From: CAG-1138 sp964495385
Lineage (GTDB): Bacteria > Bacillota > Clostridia > Christensenellales > CAG-917
Direction: 5' to 3'
NCBI GenBank assembly: GCA_964495385.1
Contig: CAZBVO010000002.1
Span: 1-64,000 of the forward strand
DNA length: 64,000 nucleotides
This document shows positions 34,927-44,298 of this stretch, one piece after another. The notes beneath the pieces were generated by a model, which saw nothing but the letters and a program-made list of their open reading frames with translations, made no database searches and had not been told where the DNA came from. Within the stretch, counting starts at the first letter, position 1; every line of letters starts with the position of its first letter. A program made the position numbers and the translations under genes.

Positions 34927-34990
34927 ACGCGAGTCGAACACGCAACCGACGGTTTTGGAGACCGTTGCTCTACCATTGAGCCACTCCCCT
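34916..34990 (-). tRNA. trnW: tRNA-Trp (CCA anticodon)
   Basis: A 75 nt gene with encoded CCA. It folds as acceptor AGGGGAG / CTCCCCT, D-arm GCTC-AATGGTAGA-GC, anticodon arm ACGGT-CTCCAAA-ACCGT and T-arm GCGTG-TTCGACT-CGCGT, with discriminator G. The anticodon CCA reads UGG. The terminator hairpin follows the CCA immediately. Confidence 0.95.
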
Positions 34991-35053
34991 ACAAATTCTA
35001 ACGGAACTATTATAGACCAAAATAAATTTTTAGTCAATCGTTTAACTTCAATT

Positions 35054-36491
35054 TCAGACGGATATTTCAGATTTGGATTTGTCCGCATCCGGATAGTCGG
35101 CAAGAATGGGCCAAACAACCGAATTTAAGTAGTCTTCGGTTTGCATCGGAGCGCAACCGACAAAGCGCATCGGATCGGAAATGCTTGCGAGCATCGGTTT
35201 TACAGAAGCAAAAAGCGGATCGTCGGAAATGCGATTTAGAAGGTCGTTGGACTTCCCTTCGCGTTTTACCTTTTCAGCGGCGGCCATGCTGTGCGTACGA
35301 ATGCTTTCGTGCAGTTGTTGTCTGTTGCCGCCTGCCTTGACGGCTTCCATCAAAATTGCTTCGGTTGCCATAAACGGAAGTTCGTCGGCGAGGTGCTTTG
35401 CGATTACTTTTTCGTAAACCACCAATCCGTCCGAAACGTTTTGATAAAGGTTCAAAATGCCGTCAACAGCCAAAAAGCCTTCAGCCATGGTTATGCGCCT
35501 GTTTGCGCTGTCGTCGAGCGTTCGCTCCAACCATTGCGTCGAAGCCGTTATAGCGGCGTTTTGAGGCAAAGTTACGACGTATCTTGCAAGGCTGCATATT
35601 CTTTCCGAGCGCATCGGATTGCGTTTGTAAGCCATTGCGCTTGAACCGATTTGTGATTTTTCAAACGGTTCTTCAATTTCCTTCATGCTTTGCAAAAGCC
35701 GGATGTCGTTTGCGGCTTTGTAAGCGCTTTGCGCGATTTTTGAAAGCGTCGACAGAATTTCGTAATCGAATTTTCGAGGGTATGTTTGCCCTGTTACGGC
35801 AAAACTATTATGAAAACCGAGTTTATTTATAACAATTTCGTTAAGTTTTTTGACTTTTTCGTAATCGCCGTCAAACAGCTCCAAAAAACTTGCGGCCGTC
35901 CCCGTAGTGCCTTTTACGCCACGCAAGCAAAAATTTTGCTTAAGTTTTTTCACGTTGTCGAGGTCGGCAACGAGGTCTTGCAACCAAAGCGTTGCCCTTT
36001 TGCCAACGGTTGTCGGCTGTGCCGGTTGCAGATGGGTAAATCCGAGCGTTGCAAGCGATTTGTATTTGTCGGCAAATTTTGCAAGGTTAAAAATGACCGA
36101 GGCAAGTTTTTGTTCGACAATTTCAAGCGCATTGTAATAAGCTATCAAATCGGCATTGTCGCCTACAAAACAGCTGGTTGCGCCCAAGTGAATTATTGCT
36201 TCCGCCTTCGGGCATTGTTTGCCGTAGGCGTAAACTTGAGCCATAACGTCGTGGCGGCATTCCTTTTCGCGTTTAGCCGCAACGTCGAGATTCAAATTTT
36301 CGGCGTTAAGTTTAAGTTCGGCAATTTGTTCGTCCGAGACGTTAAGGCCGAGCTGCTGTTCGGCTTCGGCAAGAGCGATCCAAAGTTTTCGCCAGGTTTT
36401 AAATTTAAATTCGTCGGAAAACAGTCTGCTCATATTTGCAGACGCGTATCTTGTGCCGAGCGGATTTGAATAGACGCTGTTTTCGTTCATA
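35054..36491 (-). CDS. purB: Adenylosuccinate lyase
   Basis: A 478-residue fumarase-superfamily enzyme acting twice in purine synthesis, releasing fumarate from SAICAR and from adenylosuccinate. The signature S-S-A-M-A-Y-K-R-N-P-M-R-S-E-R lies near residue 290. The catalytic regions G-A-T-S-C-F-V-G-D-N and T-H-L-Q-P-A-Q-P-T-T-V-G-K-R are intact. The ATG at 36491 follows GAGG by 5 nt and gives the usual short N-terminus (N-P-L-x-x-R-Y-A-S). The longer in-frame start has no ribosome site. Located between rpsA and tRNA-Trp; no other purine genes are close. Confidence 0.96.
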
Positions 36492-36519
36492 ATTACCTCA
36501 AAAGTTATCAATTTAAAAT

Positions 36520-36544
36520 CCACTCCCGGGGACCGAGAGTGGAC
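36520..36544 (-). terminator. Hairpin after ispH-rpsA
   Basis: Minus-strand stem TCCACTC / GAGTGGA followed by TTTTAAATT, 15 nt past the rpsA stop. Moderate terminator quality; it lies just ahead of the purB ribosome site. Confidence 0.5.
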
Positions 36545-36559
36545 GTAAGGTTTTAATAA

Positions 36560-38764
36560 TTAGTCTTCTACCTTAATATCGAGGTTGCCCAGGATATCCG
36601 CAAGAGTTGCGAAACCGTTGTCGGAAATGTAGTTTTGTTCTTCGACAACACGCTGTTCTTTCTTAGCGCGACGTTGTCTGTTTTCTTCGGATTTAGCTTG
36701 AACTTCGCTGTAATCCATAGCCTTTTTAGCGCGCGGAGCACGTTTTGCAGGTTTTTCGGTAGCTTCGCCGTCTTGAGCTGCAGGAGCTTCTTCGGTGGTT
36801 TCAGGAGCCGGCAAAAGTTCTTTGATGCTGAGGGTGATGCGGTTGTCTTCGAAACCGATGATCTTAGCTTCAACTTCGTCGCCTACTTTCAAAACTTCGT
36901 TGGCATCCTTTGTCCAGTTGTGGCTGATTTGCGAAACGTGAACCAAACCGTCAACGCCGTCTTCGATGGAAACGAATGCACCGAACGGGAAGATGCGTTC
37001 AACTTTGCCTTTGATAACGCTGCCTACAGGATATTTTTCTGCAGCAACTTCGTACGGTTTCTTTTGAAGTTGTTTGTAGCCGAGGCTGATTTTGCCGTTT
37101 TCGCGGTCAACTTTCAAAACTACGAAGTCGTAAGTTTCGTTGATGGTGAGAACCTTGGAAGGATCGGTAATTTTGTTCCAGCTGAGGTCGCTGATGTGAG
37201 CGAGGCAATCAAAGCCTTTTACGGAAACGAATGCACCGAATGCGGAGAAACGTTTAACTTTGCCGCTTACAACTGCGCCGACAACCATTTGAGACCAGAA
37301 AGCTTCTTCCTTGGCTGCCTTTTCTTCTTCGAGAATAACTCTTTGAGAAGCGACGATAAGTTTAGGGTTGCGACGCTTTTCTTCTTCGCCCTCTTTCGGA
37401 GGAAGTGCGCGCAAACGAAGTTTCTTGGAAGTGTAGTCTTCAAGATTCTTAACGTAGCCGATGCGGATTTGGCTTGCAGGGATAAACACGGTGTAGCTAC
37501 CGATTTTTCCGAGCAGACCGCCCTTGACTACTTGTGTATTTTCCAGAGTGAATTCCGAGCTGTTGAGTGCTTTTTCGGCTTCGGCGTCTTCGGCTTTTTT
37601 GATGTCTATTTCACGCTTAGAAAGCGAAACGTAGGTGCTGTCCTTGGTTTTGGAAGGAACGATAACCGCTTCGATTTCGTCGTCTACGTGATAATCGGCA
37701 GGGTTGTATGTACCGTCGATGGTAACTTCGGTTTTGTCGATAAAACCGTCTTTTTTGCCCGGGATGCCGACGTAAATGCCGTTCTCGTCAACGCTGATAA
37801 TTTTTGCCACAATGCGCTTGCCGGCTTTGTAAGTCATGTAGCCGACGGATTTGTTGGAAGAAACGATGTCTTCCATGGTGAGCTCTTTGTTTTCTTCTAA
37901 AGCCTCAGTAACTTTTGCTTCTTGAGTTTCACTCATAAAAATTAAAACCTCCATTGTCAACTCTTTGGGAGTTGATGCTGCGGCCAATACGGCCATTGTA
38001 ATAAATTTGTTATAATATTCGGGGCGAAGCTCCGACATATCCGAAATAAAAAACGTGTTAGGATTTATGGAAGATGCTATCTCGAAAAGCTTTCCTGCGT
38101 TGCTTGACGATTTGCTCCCCACAACCAACACTGCTTCACACGACGAAGCCAATGCTTCTGCTTCAGCTTGTCTTGCGTTAGTAGTATAGCAAATTGTGTC
38201 AAAAAACACAACTGATTTTGTGTCTATGTTGGAATATTTTTGTATATTTTTCTTAATTTTATTATATTTTTGCGCCGAAAACGTTGTCTGAGCGACCACA
38301 CAATATTTGCCGTCGGGCAAATTTTGAAAATCGAAGTCGCCGTCGGCGATGTAAACCTTTGTCGAAACGTATCCCGCAATGCCCTTTACTTCGGGATGTC
38401 GGGCGTCTCCCGCAACGATGACGTCGTAGCCTTTTGTGCTGTATTCCTCAACCGTTTTTTGAATTTTTTTCACAAACGGACAGGTTGCGTCCCAAACTTC
38501 GGGAACGTTTTGACGAATAAGCTCTTCGGTTTGCTTGTCAACGCCGTGTGCCCTTATGACCGCACGTTTTTGTTTCAACAAAAATTGCAAGTCGTCGGTT
38601 GCGAAAATGCCTTTTTCTTCAAGCGAACGGGTTACTTTTTCGTTGTGAACAAGAGTTCCGTAGGTGTAAACTTCCCCGTTTTTTGCCGCATTTTCGGCAA
38701 TTTCCAAGGCGTTTTTGACGCCGAAGCAAAAGTCTATGTATTTTGAAAGAACAATTTTAGGCAT
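36560..38764 (-). CDS. ispH-rpsA: IspH - ribosomal protein S1 fusion
   Basis: A 734-residue two-part protein. Residues 1-275 are 4-hydroxy-3-methylbut-2-enyl diphosphate reductase, the last MEP-pathway enzyme, with three [4Fe-4S] cysteines (D-F-C-F-G-V-K, D-A-T-C-P-F-V, T-I-C-Y-T-T-N-A-R-Q) and H-G-V, H-P-E-V-K-G. After S-T-P-K-E-L-T-M-E-V-L-I-F the frame continues into S1. Four S1 repeats lie at about 305-385, 395-460, 480-555 and 565-635, then an acidic/basic tail. IspH-S1 fusions are known in Clostridia. An internal ATG with its own GGAGG marks the S1 start (see 37934-37952). It overlaps plsC by 8 nt, within the familiar cmk-plsC-ispH cluster. Confidence 0.95.
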   Translation of the reverse strand: MPKIVLSKYIDFCFGVKNALEIAENAAKNGEVYTYGTLVHNEKVTRSLEEKGIFATDDLQFLLKQKRAVIRAHGVDKQTEELIRQNVPEVWDATCPFVKKIQKTVEEYSTKGYDVIVAGDARHPEVKGIAGYVSTKVYIADGDFDFQNLPDGKYCVVAQTTFSAQKYNKIKKNIQKYSNIDTKSVVFFDTICYTTNARQAEAEALASSCEAVLVVGSKSSSNAGKLFEIASSINPNTFFISDMSELRPEYYNKFITMAVLAAASTPKELTMEVLIFMSETQEAKVTEALEENKELTMEDIVSSNKSVGYMTYKAGKRIVAKIISVDENGIYVGIPGKKDGFIDKTEVTIDGTYNPADYHVDDEIEAVIVPSKTKDSTYVSLSKREIDIKKAEDAEAEKALNSSEFTLENTQVVKGGLLGKIGSYTVFIPASQIRIGYVKNLEDYTSKKLRLRALPPKEGEEEKRRNPKLIVASQRVILEEEKAAKEEAFWSQMVVGAVVSGKVKRFSAFGAFVSVKGFDCLAHISDLSWNKITDPSKVLTINETYDFVVLKVDRENGKISLGYKQLQKKPYEVAAEKYPVGSVIKGKVERIFPFGAFVSIEDGVDGLVHVSQISHNWTKDANEVLKVGDEVEAKIIGFEDNRITLSIKELLPAPETTEEAPAAQDGEATEKPAKRAPRAKKAMDYSEVQAKSEENRQRRAKKEQRVVEEQNYISDNGFATLADILGNLDIKVED
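37934..37952 (-). promoter_or_regulatory. Internal ribosome site and start for a free S1 protein
   Basis: Within the fused frame, GGAGG (37948-37952) is followed after 11 nt by ATG (37936) that begins M-S-E-T-Q-E-A. It lies exactly at the IspH/S1 boundary and would yield a free 458-residue S1. The strong Shine-Dalgarno in mid-gene and its position argue for internal initiation; this is inference. Confidence 0.6.
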
Positions 38765-39434
38765 TCTTTTTCTCGACTATCGAGTCGATTTCCTCCCTAA
38801 GCTCGGCAAAAACTTTGGTAAGATATTCGTTGCTTTCTTCCACCGTCGGTTCGTGATCGAAGCAATCGGTGAGATAAAACGGTTCGCCGACAATAAGCCA
38901 ATTTTTGCGGAAAGCGCGGTGCTTGCGATAATAAAGCATCGGAACAATCGGGGTTTTGGTTTTTAAGGCGAACACCGAAACTCCGTTTTGAAGCGGAAGC
39001 ATGGTTTTTTCATCGCCTGTTTTGTTGCGGGTACCCTCCGGGAAGATGACGATTTTTTTGTTTTCCCTAAGTTTTTTCATAATGCTTTTTGCGGCGTGCA
39101 AATCGCTTTCGCCGCGATGGATAGGGATAACTTCGATTTTATGTAAAAACCAACTTGCGATTTTGTTTTTGAATGCCTCGTATTTGCTGACGGCACAAAA
39201 ATAATCTTTGTAAAATTCGACGCAAATTATTGTCGGATCCATCGAGTCGAGGTGGTTGCACACTACAAGCGCACGCTGGTTTTTTTCGAGTTTGTAAAAG
39301 TTTTCTTTATGCAAAAACTCGGTCGGCCAAATAATGCGAAAAACAGGTCGACACAAAAATCGTATGAAACGGTAAAAATGGTTCACTTGAGGCAATTTCA
39401 CCGTTTTTTTGGATGTTTTTAAACTTTCTTCCAT
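38757..39434 (-). CDS. plsC: 1-acyl-sn-glycerol-3-phosphate acyltransferase
   Basis: A 225-residue phospholipid-synthesis acyltransferase with the HX4D motif in C-N-H-L-D-S-M-D-P-T and the second block F-P-E-G-T-R-N-K-T-G. A hydrophobic region is seen near 25-40. ATG 39434 is chosen (AGGA about 8 nt upstream); a TTG one codon earlier is possible. It sits between cmk and ispH, a conserved Clostridial order. Confidence 0.92.
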   Translation of the reverse strand: MEESLKTSKKTVKLPQVNHFYRFIRFLCRPVFRIIWPTEFLHKENFYKLEKNQRALVVCNHLDSMDPTIICVEFYKDYFCAVSKYEAFKNKIASWFLHKIEVIPIHRGESDLHAAKSIMKKLRENKKIVIFPEGTRNKTGDEKTMLPLQNGVSVFALKTKTPIVPMLYYRKHRAFRKNWLIVGEPFYLTDCFDHEPTVEESNEYLTKVFAELREEIDSIVEKKNA

Positions 39435-39449
39435 CAAAATTGTCCTAAA

Positions 39450-40103
39450 TTATTTATTGATTTCAGCCAAAACTTTGGCTACAGTTTCTTCGATCGTGAG
39501 GTTTGTCGTGTCAATTTCGACCGCATCCGAAACCTTTACAAGCGGCGAATTTTTGCGGTGCGTGTCGTTGTAATCGCGGTCAACGATGTCCCTCAAAACC
39601 TCGTCAAAGGTTATGCTCATTCCCTTTTCGGCAAGCTCTTTAAAGCGTCTCGAGGCACGTTCTTCGGGGGCAGCGGTTACAAAAAATTTATGTTCGGCGT
39701 TCGGTAAAACCACGCTGCCGATGTCTCTGCCGTCTAATACTACGTCGGATTTTTTTGCGATTTCCTGCTGCAGACTGACCAGTTTTTTTCTGACGTTCCC
39801 CAATTTGCTTACGTCCGAGGCGGCCTTCGAAACGCTGTGTTCGCGAATAAAAGGCGTTACGTTTTCGCCGTTGACGATAAATTGTTGAACGTTACCGTTG
39901 ACAACGTCCATGTTCAAATTGTCCAAAAGCGGAGCTATTTTAAGTTCGTCGTCCAAAGGATAGCCGTTTTTGAGAGCGTAATAGGCGACGCTTCTGTACA
40001 TTGCGCCGGTGTCGAGATAAACTATGTTCAAAGCTTTTGCCACTGCTTTTGCTATTGTGCTTTTACCTGCGCCGGCAGGCCCGTCAATTGCGATATTTAT
40101 CAT
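39450..40103 (-). CDS. cmk: Cytidylate kinase
   Basis: A 217-residue kinase phosphorylating CMP and dCMP. The P-loop is G-P-A-G-A-G-K-S-T near residue 8, followed by Y-L-D-T-G-A-M-Y-R-S. The NMP-binding segment D-G-R-D-I-G-S-V-V-L-P and the lid R-R-x-K-E-L-A-E-K-G are present. Full length. Read with plsC and ispH-rpsA, it forms the lipid/translation cluster typical of Clostridia. Confidence 0.96.
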   Translation of the reverse strand: MINIAIDGPAGAGKSTIAKAVAKALNIVYLDTGAMYRSVAYYALKNGYPLDDELKIAPLLDNLNMDVVNGNVQQFIVNGENVTPFIREHSVSKAASDVSKLGNVRKKLVSLQQEIAKKSDVVLDGRDIGSVVLPNAEHKFFVTAAPEERASRRFKELAEKGMSITFDEVLRDIVDRDYNDTHRKNSPLVKVSDAVEIDTTNLTIEETVAKVLAEINK

Positions 40104-40198
40104 GAAGTACCTCTAACAATCTATATTATACGAAATCGAATGCAAAATGCAATCGTTTTTTCAATCTTAACCGGTTTAATGCGGATTTTTGATTTATT

Positions 40199-41416
40199 TT
40201 ACGAAATGTGCGTTGCGCAGGCGTATGCGGTTGCAAGTGCTATTTGAATGTTGAAACCGCCGGTGAAAGCGTCCACGTCCAAAACTTCGCCTATAAAATA
40301 CAGCCCCGGTTGCAATTTGCTTTCCATGGTTTTGGGGTTGATTTCCTTGACGTTTACACCGCCTGCCGTGACGATCGCTTCCTCGAAACCTGCCAATTTT
40401 TTGACGGAAAACGTCAAATTTTTCAGTAATTTTGTCAAATTCTTGCGTTTTTCGCGCGGAATCTGCCCCACTTTTTGTTCGGGATTTATTCCGCTTAATT
40501 TAACGACCAAAGGTATGAGACTTTTCGGAAGAAGCGAATCGAGACTGTTTTTAAACTGTTTGTTGTTCAGCTCCTTAAAATCACGTTCGAGCCTTGCGTC
40601 GAGAATTTCTTCGGTCAGCGCAGGTTTCAAATCAACCGACAGTGTTACGCCCGAAAGCGGCATGCGGTTGAGTCTTGAGGACATCGAAAGCACAATCGGT
40701 CCGCTTACGCCTTTGTGAGTAAACAGCATTTCGCCGAATTCCGAGCAAAGCTCCTTCTCGCCCGAAAAAGCGGTTACCCTGACGTTTTTGAGGCTGAGGC
40801 CTGCAAGGTCCTTGACGTAATCTTCTTTCAGTTCAATAGGCACTAATGCCTGCACGGGATTTACGATTTTATGACCGAACGAGCGGGCAATTTTGTAGCC
40901 GTCTCCCGTCGAGCCCGTTGACGGATAACTAAGTCCGCCCGTGGCAACAATGACTTTGTCAAAAAGCTCGGCGTGTTTTTCAAAGGTCACCTTAAACGCC
41001 TCACCGTCCGCCTCTACAGACAAAACCTTTTGCCCCAAAACTATTTTAACGCCGTTTTTTAAGCAAAAATCCGTAAAGGTTTTTATGACGTCCGAGGATT
41101 TTCCGCTTGCAGGAAAAACACGGTTTCCCCTTTCGGTAACCACGTTTAAGCCGTTTTTTTGCAAAAAATCGATAGTTTTAAAGCTGTCAAACGAATTTAT
41201 CGCCGACATCAAAAACTTGGGATTGGAAACCACGTTGTCCAAAAATTCCTTGGCGTCGCATTCGTTAGTGACGTTGCAACGGCCTTTCCCGGTGATGTAA
41301 AGTTTCTTCCCCGTTTTTTCGTTTTTGTCCGTCAAGGTAACGTCAAAGCCCCGTTCGGCAAGCGTGCCTGCCGCCATGAGGCCGGACGGCCCTGCGCCTA
41401 TAACAAGAATTTTCAT
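40199..41416 (-). CDS. HI0933/YhiN-type NAD(P)/FAD-dependent oxidoreductase
   Basis: A 405-residue flavoprotein with an N-terminal dinucleotide-binding motif G-A-G-P-S-G-L-M-A-A, the family segment K-K-L-Y-I-T-G-K-G-R-C-N-V-T-N-E, and A-T-G-G-L-S-Y-P-S-T-G-S-T-G-D-G in the middle. The C-terminal FAD-binding part has T-A-G-G-V-N-V-K-E-I-N-P-K-T-M-E-S-K and G-L-Y-F-I-G-E-V-L-D-V. The reaction catalysed is unknown for the family. In Clostridia it often precedes cmk, as here. About 95 bp separate it from cmk with no clear terminator. Confidence 0.92.
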   Translation of the reverse strand: MKILVIGAGPSGLMAAGTLAERGFDVTLTDKNEKTGKKLYITGKGRCNVTNECDAKEFLDNVVSNPKFLMSAINSFDSFKTIDFLQKNGLNVVTERGNRVFPASGKSSDVIKTFTDFCLKNGVKIVLGQKVLSVEADGEAFKVTFEKHAELFDKVIVATGGLSYPSTGSTGDGYKIARSFGHKIVNPVQALVPIELKEDYVKDLAGLSLKNVRVTAFSGEKELCSEFGEMLFTHKGVSGPIVLSMSSRLNRMPLSGVTLSVDLKPALTEEILDARLERDFKELNNKQFKNSLDSLLPKSLIPLVVKLSGINPEQKVGQIPREKRKNLTKLLKNLTFSVKKLAGFEEAIVTAGGVNVKEINPKTMESKLQPGLYFIGEVLDVDAFTGGFNIQIALATAYACATHIS

Positions 41417-41427
41417 GCAATAAAGAT

Positions 41428-41450
41428 AAAGCGGTCAAAGCGACCGCTTT
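41428..41450 (-). terminator. Terminator after the oad operon
   Basis: Stem AAAGCGGTC / GACCGCTTT with AAAGC loop lies 9 nt beyond the oadA stop; the following T-tract is interrupted. Confidence 0.6.
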
Positions 41451-41459
41451 AGGTTTAAA

Positions 41460-42908
41460 CTATTTTATTTCGCTTACGTCTACAACCACGTCGCCGACAG
41501 GTTTTGCGGCCTTTGGAGCGGTTTTAGCGGCAGCTTTGGAAGGTTCGGCAATATCTACGCCGTTTTTGCGCGCTTCAAAGAATTTGGTTGCTACCTGTGG
41601 GAACAAAGCGTAGCTTAAAACGTCTTCTTCCGATTGAGCCCATTCCTTGGATTCAGCGCGGTACTTGTCCAGTTCCGGACCGATGAGGTCGGCCGGTCTG
41701 ACGGTTATGCGAGGGGTGTCGCCTAAAACCTTTTTGTAAACTTCAGGGTTGAAGTCGGCCGGCAAAGTGCCGTATTCGCCTCTCAAAACGCCCTTGGTTT
41801 CCTTGGTGGCCATCTTGTAGCGTTCGCCGCAGATTACGTTCAAAACCGCCTGAGTGCCTACGATTTGGCTGGTCGGAGTTACAAGCGGCGGATAGCCGAG
41901 GTCCTTTCTGACCTTTGGAACTTCTGCAAGCACGTCGTAATATTTGTCGGATGCACCCTGCTGTTTAAGCTGGTTGATGAGGTTTGAAAGCATTCCGCCC
42001 GGAACCTGATAAATAAGAGCGTTGGTGTCGATGCGCAAAACTTTTTCGTTCAAATAGCCGTCGTTTTTGAGTCTGTCGGCTACGCCTCTGAAGTAAGCGG
42101 CGATGTCGGAAAGTTTTTCGAGGTCGAGACCTGTGTCGTACTCGGTGCCTTTGAGGGTTGCGACAAGCGGTTCGGTTGCAGGCTGGCTGGTGCCGTTGCC
42201 CAAACTCGAAATGGAGGTGTCGACGATGTCCACGCCGCCTTCGATAGCTTTAAGGATGGTCATATCGCCGGTGCCTGCGGTGTTGTGCGTGTGCAGATGT
42301 ATCGGCATGGAATCGCCAAGGCGAGCTTTGATTGCTTTGACCAGTTCGTATGCTTCGTACGGCAACAAAAGGTTTGCCATATCCTTGATGCAGATTATGT
42401 CTGCCCCTTCGTTGGCAAATCTTTCGGCGAGGTCGACAAAGTATTCGCGAGTGTGAACCGGGCTAACGGTGTAGCTCATTGCGCATTCGCAGATGCCGCC
42501 GTATTTTTTGGTGGATGAAATTGCCTGCTTAAGGTTTTTGACGTCGTTAAGAGCGTCGAAAATGCGGATAACGTCAATGCCGTTTTTGATGCTTAAACGA
42601 ACGAATTCGTCAACAACGTCGTCGGCATAGTGTTTGTAACCTAAGATGTTTTGACCTCTAAACAGCATTTGAAGTTTGCTGTTAGGCATTGCCTTGCGTA
42701 ACACGCGAAGCCTTTCCCACGGATCTTCGTTCAAGAAACGGAGGCACGCATCGAAAGTTGCGCCGCCCCAGCATTCAACGCTGTAGTAGCCCATTTCGTC
42801 GATTTTTTGTGCGATCGGAAGCATTTCTTCCAATTTCATACGGGTTGCGGCCTGAGATTGGTGTGCGTCACGCAACACGGTTTCGGTTATGAGAATTTTT
42901 TTAGCCAT
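41460..42908 (-). CDS. oadA: Oxaloacetate decarboxylase alpha chain / PycB-type carboxyltransferase
   Basis: A 482-residue carboxyltransferase with a TIM barrel of the DRE-TIM family: T-E-T-V-L-R-D-A-H-Q-S near residue 8, the biotin-interacting W-G-G-A-T-F-D, the metal ligands in I-K-D-M-A-N and H-L-H-T-H-N-T-A-G, and a C-terminal PYC_OADA segment. It lacks the biotinyl domain, which is encoded separately by the 117-residue gene upstream. With OadB and OadG it should decarboxylate oxaloacetate and pump Na+. A PycB role in a two-subunit pyruvate carboxylase is possible in principle, but the adjacent membrane subunits favour the decarboxylase. Confidence 0.92.
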   Translation of the reverse strand: MAKKILITETVLRDAHQSQAATRMKLEEMLPIAQKIDEMGYYSVECWGGATFDACLRFLNEDPWERLRVLRKAMPNSKLQMLFRGQNILGYKHYADDVVDEFVRLSIKNGIDVIRIFDALNDVKNLKQAISSTKKYGGICECAMSYTVSPVHTREYFVDLAERFANEGADIICIKDMANLLLPYEAYELVKAIKARLGDSMPIHLHTHNTAGTGDMTILKAIEGGVDIVDTSISSLGNGTSQPATEPLVATLKGTEYDTGLDLEKLSDIAAYFRGVADRLKNDGYLNEKVLRIDTNALIYQVPGGMLSNLINQLKQQGASDKYYDVLAEVPKVRKDLGYPPLVTPTSQIVGTQAVLNVICGERYKMATKETKGVLRGEYGTLPADFNPEVYKKVLGDTPRITVRPADLIGPELDKYRAESKEWAQSEEDVLSYALFPQVATKFFEARKNGVDIAEPSKAAAKTAPKAAKPVGDVVVDVSEIK

Positions 42909-42918
42909 AATACACCTC

Positions 42919-44289
42919 TTATAAGAACATTGCTATAAGCACGCCTGCGGCAACCGCACTTCCGATAACGCCTGCGACGTTAGGACCCATTGCGTGCATG
43001 AGCAAGTAGTTTTGCGGATCTTCCTGTCTGCCTACGTCCTGAGCAACACGGGCCGCCATAGGAACGGCGGATACGCCCGCGGCACCGATAAGCGGATTGA
43101 TTTTGCCCTTGGTGAGTTTGCACATAAGTTTGCCCAGCAATACGCCGCCTGCCGTTCCGCCTGCGAATGCAAGCACGCCCAGAACGATGATGCCGAGAGT
43201 TTTGAACTGCAAGAAGATTGGCGCATAAGCCTTGCTTCCCACGATAAAGCCCAACAGGATGGTTATGGTGTTGATAAGTCCGTTTGCGGCAGTGTCTACC
43301 AAACGAGGCACCACGCCGGATTCTTTAAACAGGTTGCCCAGCATCAACATACCCACAAGCGGCAATGCGCTCGGAAGGAATATGCCGACGATGGCGGTAA
43401 CGATGATCGGGAACAGAATTTTTTCCTTTTTGGAAACCGGACGCAATTGTTCCATACGGATTTTGCGCTCTTCCTTGGTAGTAAGAGCCTTCATGATAGG
43501 AGGCTGAATTACCGGAACGAGGGCCATGTAGCTGTAAGCTGCAATTGCGATGGCAGGCAAAAGTTCTTCGGCAAGTTTGCTGGTAACGTAAATTGCCGTC
43601 GGGCCGTCTGCGCCGCCGATGATGCCGATTGCGGCAGCTTCCTGCGGAGTGTATCCGAACAAAAGTGCCAAAATGAACGCAAGGAATATGCCAAGCTGTG
43701 CCGCCGCGCCCAAGAACAGGCTCTTCGGGTTGGCGATCAACGGACCGAAGTCGGTCATTGCGCCGATGCCGAGGAAGATAAGCGGAGGGAAAATAACCCA
43801 TTCCACGCCTTTGTAGATATAGTAGAACAAACCGTAATCGGCAACCACTTCGTGAACGAAAGTGACTTCTCCGCCGATTTGGGTTTCGATAACCGATTGC
43901 AATGCGGCAACGATTTCGCTTTCCTTTCCGCTTACCGTAACGCCGTAAACTTCGCAAAGTTCCTTAAGCGTACCCGAAGCGACCACTGCGCCAGCTTCGT
44001 TGGAGAAAGTATAGCCGTATGTACCGTACAAAATGCTGTAAGCACCCGGAAGGTTGATCAAAACGACGCCGAATGCAATGCCCAAAAGCAAGGTCGGTTC
44101 GTATTTTTTAACGACTGCAAGGTAAATGAGAAAGCCTCCCACGGCAACCATAAACAGCAAGCCCCAAATGCCGAAGCTGTAATTTTCATAATACGAAAAA
44201 TCGTTGGCTTTAAAGCCCGTGCTGTTCCAAAGGTCCTTGAGAGAATCGATAAGCGATTTGCCTGCGGCCGAAGTTAAGCCGTAAAACAT
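42919..44289 (-). CDS. oadB: Sodium-translocating decarboxylase beta subunit
   Basis: A 456-residue membrane subunit that carries Na+ while biotin-bound carboxylate is decarboxylated. Conserved segments are F-P-P-L-I-F-L-G-I-G-A-M-T-D-F-G-P-L-I-A-N-P, G-G-A-D-G-P-T-A-I-Y-V-T-S-K-L-A (the essential Asp) and the C-terminal S-A-V-P-M-A-A-R-V-A-Q-D-V-G-R. The loop between the second and third membrane segments (about 95-155) is longer than usual, with a polar stretch from G-Y-T-F-S-N to F-V-H-E-V, giving 456 rather than 370-430 residues. It follows the biotin-carrier gene by 9 nt. Confidence 0.93.
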   Translation of the reverse strand: MFYGLTSAAGKSLIDSLKDLWNSTGFKANDFSYYENYSFGIWGLLFMVAVGGFLIYLAVVKKYEPTLLLGIAFGVVLINLPGAYSILYGTYGYTFSNEAGAVVASGTLKELCEVYGVTVSGKESEIVAALQSVIETQIGGEVTFVHEVVADYGLFYYIYKGVEWVIFPPLIFLGIGAMTDFGPLIANPKSLFLGAAAQLGIFLAFILALLFGYTPQEAAAIGIIGGADGPTAIYVTSKLAEELLPAIAIAAYSYMALVPVIQPPIMKALTTKEERKIRMEQLRPVSKKEKILFPIIVTAIVGIFLPSALPLVGMLMLGNLFKESGVVPRLVDTAANGLINTITILLGFIVGSKAYAPIFLQFKTLGIIVLGVLAFAGGTAGGVLLGKLMCKLTKGKINPLIGAAGVSAVPMAARVAQDVGRQEDPQNYLLMHAMGPNVAGVIGSAVAAGVLIAMFL

Positions 44290-44298
44290 CCGCTCCTC

